Below are positions 7,574 to 11,102 of a DNA stretch of 11,102 nt, in pieces. This DNA comes from Clostridium sp. UBA2485 (lineage in GTDB: Bacteria; Bacillota; Clostridia; Clostridiales; Clostridiaceae), in the NCBI RefSeq assembly GCF_002341865.1, contig NZ_DDOV01000054.1:1-11102 (forward strand). Reading direction: 5' to 3'. The translations under genes and the position numbers were made by a program. The stretch's first letter is position 1. Each line of letters opens with the position of its first letter. Under the pieces are notes generated by a model. The model made no database searches and had not been told where the DNA came from. It worked only from the letters and a program-made list of their open reading frames with translations.

Positions 7574-8020
7574 AAATATCACCTCATTTATAAATTTTTA
7601 AATCCAAATTAGAATAACACTATTATAAGGTTGAAGGTAACAAGTTGCATAGTAAGAAAATAGAATTTACAATCTTAATTAATGGAGAATTGGAAGTGGA
7701 AGATTATAGTTAATTATCAGAAGAGTATGGAATTTTTTTAATTTATTTGTTTTCTAGAACCTATTATTTTTATGATGTAATGTATATTCCCTAATAAAGA
7801 AAAAAATCCTTTTATATATTGTTAATATTTTAAATATATTCATAGTGTATAGGAATAATAAAATAAAAGTTTTGCATTTTACTATCTGTAAAAAACTGAT
7901 TTTTTGTAACATCGATTAGTAAAAATACAATTTAAAATAAAACAGAACCCTGACAGTTAATTATGATTCTGACCTTAAGATATAATATTTTTAGCATTTA
8001 TTCTAAGTTTAAAGTATCAA

Positions 8021-8240
8021 TCAATTTAGCTGCTTCTTCTTTAGATTCACATATTCAAAAGCAAGTAAATATACTAAACATACTATAAAATACACAGCTA
8101 TAAGTCCAAGGAATAATGTAAAGAATATATTTAAGATAGATGATTTAAGAGTGAGCATATAAGGTAGCTGAGAAATGAATCTAAAGACTAGTAGTTGAAT
8201 ATTCTTTTAAATTTTTGAGCATGATAATAATCTTTTGGAA
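8021..8240 (-). pseudogene. Broken traX-like fragment
   Basis: The minus strand translates in one frame to residues matching the middle of the intact TraX. SQLPYML corresponds to SQVPYML, and LNIFFTLFLGLIAVY to LNIFFTLFIGLMALY; the upstream KNIQLLVFRFI resembles the KYSIRLFIFAL region. The frame is closed by TAA at 8207-8209 and by TGA at 8021-8023. No start, no N-terminal IDHIG hallmark and no C-terminal half are found. In another frame the 3' part reads ESKEEAAKLIDTLNLE to a stop at 7998-8000, which looks like the end of a different gene, so the fragment may be joined to unrelated sequence. It is a relic of a duplicated or second traX copy. Confidence 0.7.
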
Positions 8241-8243
8241 AAA

Positions 8244-8317
8244 TTGGTTACAATAGACTCCTATTGCTTATAATAAAATCCTTCTGAAAATATGTTAATA
8301 TTGATTTATAATATAAT
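8244..8317 (+). promoter_or_regulatory. Candidate promoter region of the two-component operon
   Basis: TATAAT boxes occur at 8269-8274, 8307-8312 and 8312-8317. For the first, TTACAA (8248-8253) is a possible -35 with a short 15-bp spacer, and TTGGTT (8244-8249) is one with a long 19-bp spacer. None is an ideal vegetative promoter, and such boxes arise by chance in DNA this AT-rich. Confidence 0.3.
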
Positions 8318-8346
8318 AAATAAAGATTTATAAGAGGTGAAAATTA

Positions 8347-9033
8347 ATGGAGAAGACAATTCTAGTTGTTGATGATGAAGAAAGTATAAGAAAATTATTA
8401 GGAGCTTACTTGTCGAAAGAAAAATATAATGTTATTTATGCAGTAAATGGCGTGGATGCTCTAAATAAATTAAAAAATGAAGAGGTTCACCTTATAATTT
8501 TAGATATAATGATGCCTATCATGGGAGGATTTGAAGCATTACAACTTATAAGGCAAAGTTATGATATTCCTATTATAATGCTCAGTGCAAAGGAAGAAGA
8601 ACAAGATAAACTTTTAGCTTTTGGATTTGGAGTAGACAACTATGAAACTAAGCCTTTTAGCCCTAAGATATTGATAGCAAAGGTTAATGCATTGATCAAG
8701 AGAACTTATGGCAGTGAAGTTAAAAGTGAAGATGTGTATGACTTTGATGGTTTGTGCATAAATGAGAAATCACATATAGTAACTGTGGATAAATTAGAAA
8801 TTTCTTTAACTCCTACAGAGTTTTCTTTGCTTATGTACTTTGTAAAAAATAAAAATATTGTATTAACTAGGGAACAAATTTTAGATGGAGTTTGGGGTTA
8901 TGACTTTGATGGAGATTTTAGGGTAGTAGATACCAGTGTTAAAAGACTAAGAGAAAAGTTAAAGGATAAATCTAAGTTGATTCAAACAGTTAGAGGCTTT
9001 GGATATAAATTTGAGGTGAAGAATGAAGTATAA
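8347..9033 (+). CDS. OmpR/PhoB-family response regulator, 228 aa
   Basis: A DNA-binding regulator switched by phosphorylation from the adjacent kinase. Its receiver domain (about 3-115) has the acidic pair Asp9-Asp10, phosphoacceptor Asp53 in ILDIMMP, Ser80 in the conserved Thr/Ser position and Lys102 in TKPF. The C-terminal winged helix (about 130-225) has the usual LTPTEFSLL, LTREQIL and VRGFGYKF blocks, with the recognition helix around VVDTSVKRLREKL. GAGGTG (8334-8339) is 7 nt before the ATG. The end overlaps the kinase start by 11 bases, which indicates translational coupling. The target genes and signal cannot be told from the sequence; the nearest relatives by eye are clostridial VanR/PhoP-like regulators. 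Confidence 0.95.
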   Translation: MEKTILVVDDEESIRKLLGAYLSKEKYNVIYAVNGVDALNKLKNEEVHLIILDIMMPIMGGFEALQLIRQSYDIPIIMLSAKEEEQDKLLAFGFGVDNYETKPFSPKILIAKVNALIKRTYGSEVKSEDVYDFDGLCINEKSHIVTVDKLEISLTPTEFSLLMYFVKNKNIVLTREQILDGVWGYDFDGDFRVVDTSVKRLREKLKDKSKLIQTVRGFGYKFEVKNEV

Positions 9034-10528
9034 TATAAGATATAAGGAAAGTATATCAACAAAGCTATTTATAATTACTACACTAATTTTTACATTATTT
9101 TTAAGCTTTAGCCTTTTAATACAAAGAATATTTTTTCAAAGTATGTATTCTAATAAGAAGAAGCAAGAAATAAGAACTAATACTGTTAAGTTTTCTCAGA
9201 AATACGATAAACTAAAGAGCTATGAAGAGTTGACAGTACTTATGAAAGAATATGAGGAGAAATACAATACATATTTAGCAATAGTAGAATATAAATATGA
9301 GTTTACTATTACATTTAATATTGAAATAGCAGGAGAAGATAATAAAAGAGGTAAATATGTAAATCAAATCCTACACGAGTTAAACACAAATGAATTGTTA
9401 AGAAGTAAGCTTTTAAAGGAAAAGATAATTGTATTTTCAGCAGAGACTACATATAGTGAGAATAAAGATTTAGTTTGTATAAAGTTAGACGATAATAAAC
9501 TTATAATAGGGACTACATCGCTTCAGCCTATTGATGAAGGTATTAGTGTTATAGAGGAGTTTTATAAATATTTCTATGTAGTAGCAATATTTATAATTTT
9601 AGTGTTGTCTTTTATATATTCTATAATGATTACTAATCCTTTAAGAAGAATAAACGCAACTGCAAAGAAAATGAGTAATTTAGATTTTAGTGAAAAATGT
9701 GAAGTAGTATCCCAAGATGAAATAGGCAATTTGGCAATAACATTAAACTTCCTTTCAGAAAACTTGTATCGTGCATTATCTTCATTACAAAGAGCAAATA
9801 TCCAGCTTCAAAAAGATATAGAAAAAGAAAGAAAAGTAGAAGAGGTTAGAAAAGAATTTGTAGCAGCAGTATCACACGAGCTTAAAACTCCTATAACTAT
9901 AATTAAAGGTTATATAGAAGGCATTAAGGATGATGTATTTTCAGAGGAAGAAAAAAATGAATCCTTAGATATAATCTTAGAAGAAACTAATAAAATGGGC
10001 AAGCTTGTAAAGGATATGTTAGATTTATCTGCATTAGAAAGCCATGCTACAGAACTTAAATATGAAATATTTAACCTTAGTGAAATGATAGAAAAAAATA
10101 TAAAAAGCTTAAACAATGAAATAAATGATAAAGATATAACCATTGATAGAAACTATATTTCTGATGTTTATATAAAAGCAGACAAATTTAGAATAGAACA
10201 GGTTATAACTAATTTTTTAACTAATGCTATAAGACATACGGAGCCTTTGGGACTTATATGGGTATCTATGAATTTTGAAGACAATAGGCTTAGAGTATCT
10301 GTTGAAAACAGTGCAAATCCTATATCTGATCAAGAGATGAGTAATATATGGAGTAAATTTTATAAAGCTGATAAGTCAAGAAGTAGAACTTTGGGAGGAA
10401 GCGGATTAGGACTTTCTATAGTTAAAAATGTATTAGAACTTCACGATATGGAATATGGTGCTAGAAATACAGAAAGAGGAGTAGCGTTTTACTTTTATAC
10501 AGAAGTAGAAGATGTTAAAAACAATTAG
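9023..10528 (+). CDS. Membrane sensor histidine kinase, 501 aa
   Basis: This is the partner kinase of the preceding response regulator. It has membrane helix 1 (about 13-38), an extracytoplasmic sensor region of about 140 residues (about 40-182) that I do not recognise, membrane helix 2 (about 183-204), a HAMP linker (about 205-255), and a HisKA dimerisation domain with phosphoacceptor His285 in SHELKTP. The HATPase_c domain (about 385-495) has the N-box Asn397 and Asn401, an F-box-like FYKADKSRS and the G2 box GGSGLGLSIV (458-467). The G1 box is unusual: VENSANPIS lacks the typical D-x-G-x-G, a variation seen in some VanS/PhoR-like kinases, so activity is still likely. The ATG at 9023 lies inside the end of the regulator gene, with GAGGTG at 9013-9018. 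No other kinase domain or output domain is fused. Confidence 0.95.
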   Translation: MKYNIRYKESISTKLFIITTLIFTLFLSFSLLIQRIFFQSMYSNKKKQEIRTNTVKFSQKYDKLKSYEELTVLMKEYEEKYNTYLAIVEYKYEFTITFNIEIAGEDNKRGKYVNQILHELNTNELLRSKLLKEKIIVFSAETTYSENKDLVCIKLDDNKLIIGTTSLQPIDEGISVIEEFYKYFYVVAIFIILVLSFIYSIMITNPLRRINATAKKMSNLDFSEKCEVVSQDEIGNLAITLNFLSENLYRALSSLQRANIQLQKDIEKERKVEEVRKEFVAAVSHELKTPITIIKGYIEGIKDDVFSEEEKNESLDIILEETNKMGKLVKDMLDLSALESHATELKYEIFNLSEMIEKNIKSLNNEINDKDITIDRNYISDVYIKADKFRIEQVITNFLTNAIRHTEPLGLIWVSMNFEDNRLRVSVENSANPISDQEMSNIWSKFYKADKSRSRTLGGSGLGLSIVKNVLELHDMEYGARNTERGVAFYFYTEVEDVKNN

Positions 10529-10536
10529 CATATAAT

Positions 10537-10619
10537 TTCTAAATATTTTTCAAAGATACCTATGAAAATTCTATTAAAATTAATGTAGTATAATTAAACT
10601 ATTGAAAAAATATTTAGAA
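10537..10619 (+). terminator. Long AT-rich inverted repeat after the kinase gene, possible terminator
   Basis: Arms at 10537-10553 (starts TTCTAAATA) and 10602-10619 (ends TATTTAGAA) are complementary over 17 bases apart from one bulged base, around a 48-nt loop. A short TTTT follows. It sits 8 bases after the kinase stop codon. The pairing is clear, but a loop this long and an almost all-AT stem make a terminator role uncertain. Confidence 0.45.
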
Positions 10620-10678
10620 TTTTGGTATTATAGTCTTACAACATAGGGAAAATTTTAGTATATATTAGCTTTATGCGA

Positions 10679-10790
10679 AAATATAAGTAATTTATACAAT
10701 TATAGGATAAATATGCTTAGAATCATTTATCCATAAAGATGTTACTTAGAACTCTATAAGTTAAATTCAATATTTATTTTAAATACAAAG
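10679..10790 (+). repeat. Possible degenerate repeat copy D preceding the tandem array
   Basis: TTACTTAGAACTC and the following TTAAATT (about 10742-10766) resemble the right-hand block TACTTAGAATCTTTAACTA of copy B. A hairpin with 8-bp arms GGATAAAT and ATTTATCC stands before it, where the central hairpin would be expected. The left end is not convincing. It may be an eroded copy, or unrelated AT-rich sequence. Confidence 0.3.
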
Positions 10791-10804
10791 AAGGCATCTT
10801 TAAG

Positions 10805-10930
10805 AAAACTAGTCATTAATCTAGGATATTTATGTCATGATAAATCGTAAAAGACCCAGGATACTAGCGCTATCTATGGAACAATACTCTTTGTGTGACA
10901 AAAATATCTTTAGAATCTTTGACTAATTAT
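10805..10930 (+). repeat. Repeat copy A of the structured inverted-end element
   Basis: The 126-bp copy has ends AAAACTAGTCA (10805-10815) and TGACTAATTAT (10920-10930), whose TAGTCA/TGACTA cores pair exactly. Inward, AATCTAGGATATTT resembles the complement of AAATATCTTTAGAATC. The central hairpin (10856-10879) is CCA-G-GATA against TATC-T-A-TGG, about 8 pairs with one bulge. Shared with copy B are TTTATGTCAT, ATCGTAA and ACTCTTTGT. Confidence 0.7.
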
Positions 10931-10961
10931 TTTGTTTCAGATGCTAAGGCATCTTCAAAAA

Positions 10962-11089
10962 ATAACTAGTTAGTATTCTAATATATTTTATGTCATACTT
11001 CATCGTAAGAACCAAAAGATAGCGCCACTATCTTTTGGACCTTACTCTTTGTCTGTCAAAAAATATACTTAGAATCTTTAACTAATTAT
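10962..11089 (+). repeat. Repeat copy B of the structured inverted-end element
   Basis: The 128-bp copy has ends ATAACTAGTTA (10962-10972) and TAACTAATTAT (11079-11089), pairing at 10 of 11. The central hairpin is perfect: an 11-bp stem (11012-11022 with 11028-11038, arms CCAAAAGATAG and CTATCTTTTGG) and a 5-nt loop. The flanking blocks match copy A in direct orientation and copy C in inverted orientation. Confidence 0.75.
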
Positions 11090-11102
11090 TTTGTTTCAGA
11101 TG

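Larger units (their letters stand above)
7574..8346. other. Long intergenic region with gene remnants
   Basis: These 773 bases separate the divergent traX and response regulator genes. They hold no intact gene. On the + strand, 7618-7713 reads as a protein-like stretch (including KIEFTILINGELEVEDYS before a stop) but has no start codon. On the minus strand, a traX-like fragment lies at about 8021-8240. A TATAAT (7622-7627, minus strand) is a possible traX -10 element, without a convincing -35. The rest is AT-rich sequence in which I see nothing. Confidence 0.55.
10791..11102 (+). repeat. Tandem repeat array of about 155-159 bp units, running off the window edge
   Basis: Two direct units begin with AAGGCATCTT at 10791 and 10946 and end with TTTCAGATG at about 10943 and 11102. 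Each holds one structured element (A or B). Between units, AGATGC (10939-10944) pairs with GCATCT (10949-10954) to form a small linker hairpin. Since B ends exactly with the same TTTCAGATG at the window edge, further units may follow. No open reading frame of note is present. Confidence 0.75.

Noticed and set aside
7574..7582. In-frame GTG start for TraX at 7582, three codons upstream
   Set aside because: It lies within the GAGGTG Shine-Dalgarno of the ATG at 7573, which has ideal spacing.
9910..10143. Minus-strand 77-codon Ser-rich frame inside the kinase gene
   Set aside because: It is antisense to the HisKA domain; the Ser/Ile-rich composition is a shadow of the AT-rich coding strand.
10805..11089. 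T-box or other known riboswitch leader
   Set aside because: No T-box AGGGTGGNACCGCG-like sequence, no downstream aminoacyl-tRNA synthetase or transporter gene in the window, and the hairpin sequence varies freely among copies.
10791..11102. CRISPR array
   Set aside because: The units are about 157 bp, similar along their whole length, and lack short identical repeats separated by unique spacers; no cas genes are seen.
10791..11102. Integron attC array
   Set aside because: No integrase gene, no clear RYYYAAC/GTTRRRY boxes at the expected places and no cassette ORFs between the units.

Overview
The window looks like chromosomal DNA from an endospore-forming, very AT-rich Firmicute, most likely a Clostridium (sensu stricto group). 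The support is the base composition, the strong AAGGAGG-type ribosome binding sites, a tandem set of subtilisin-like Csp germination proteases followed by a SleC-type cortex-lytic enzyme, and an OmpR/HisKA two-component pair of clostridial style.

Positions 1-6341 form a spore germination locus on the + strand. There is the 3' end of one Csp protease gene (1-631), a second complete Csp gene (677-2545, 622 aa), a third (2592-4469, 625 aa), and then sleC (4795-6180) with its own sporulation-type promoter candidate and a strong terminator (6306-6341). In characterised clostridia, Csp proteases cut the inhibitory pro-segment from pro-SleC in the spore, and active SleC then degrades the cortex. Here the proteases and their substrate are encoded side by side. 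All three Csp genes keep the catalytic residues that are visible. The first two are very close in sequence (about 92% by hand count over 631 bases), so duplication or gene conversion is recent. The two csp junctions are near-identical and carry a small hairpin that covers part of the ribosome binding site.

Positions 6342-8346 hold a minus-strand pair: a TraX-family membrane protein (start at 7573) and a 68-aa single-pass membrane protein of unknown role. They are followed by about 770 bases of decayed DNA that contains a second, broken traX-like fragment (about 8021-8240).

Positions 8347-10528 encode an OmpR-type response regulator and its membrane histidine kinase, which overlap by 11 bases and form one operon. 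A long AT-rich inverted repeat lies just downstream.

The least explained structure is a family of about 113-128 bp repeats. Copies A (10805-10930) and B (10962-11089) lie in direct tandem at the right edge. Copy C (4462-4574) is inverted and sits between the last csp gene and sleC, where its left end includes that csp gene's stop codon. Each copy has inverted ends related to ATAACTAGTYA and a central hairpin. The hairpin stem sequence differs between copies while its pairing is kept. This suggests a structured RNA or a palindromic mobile element. I do not recognise the family.
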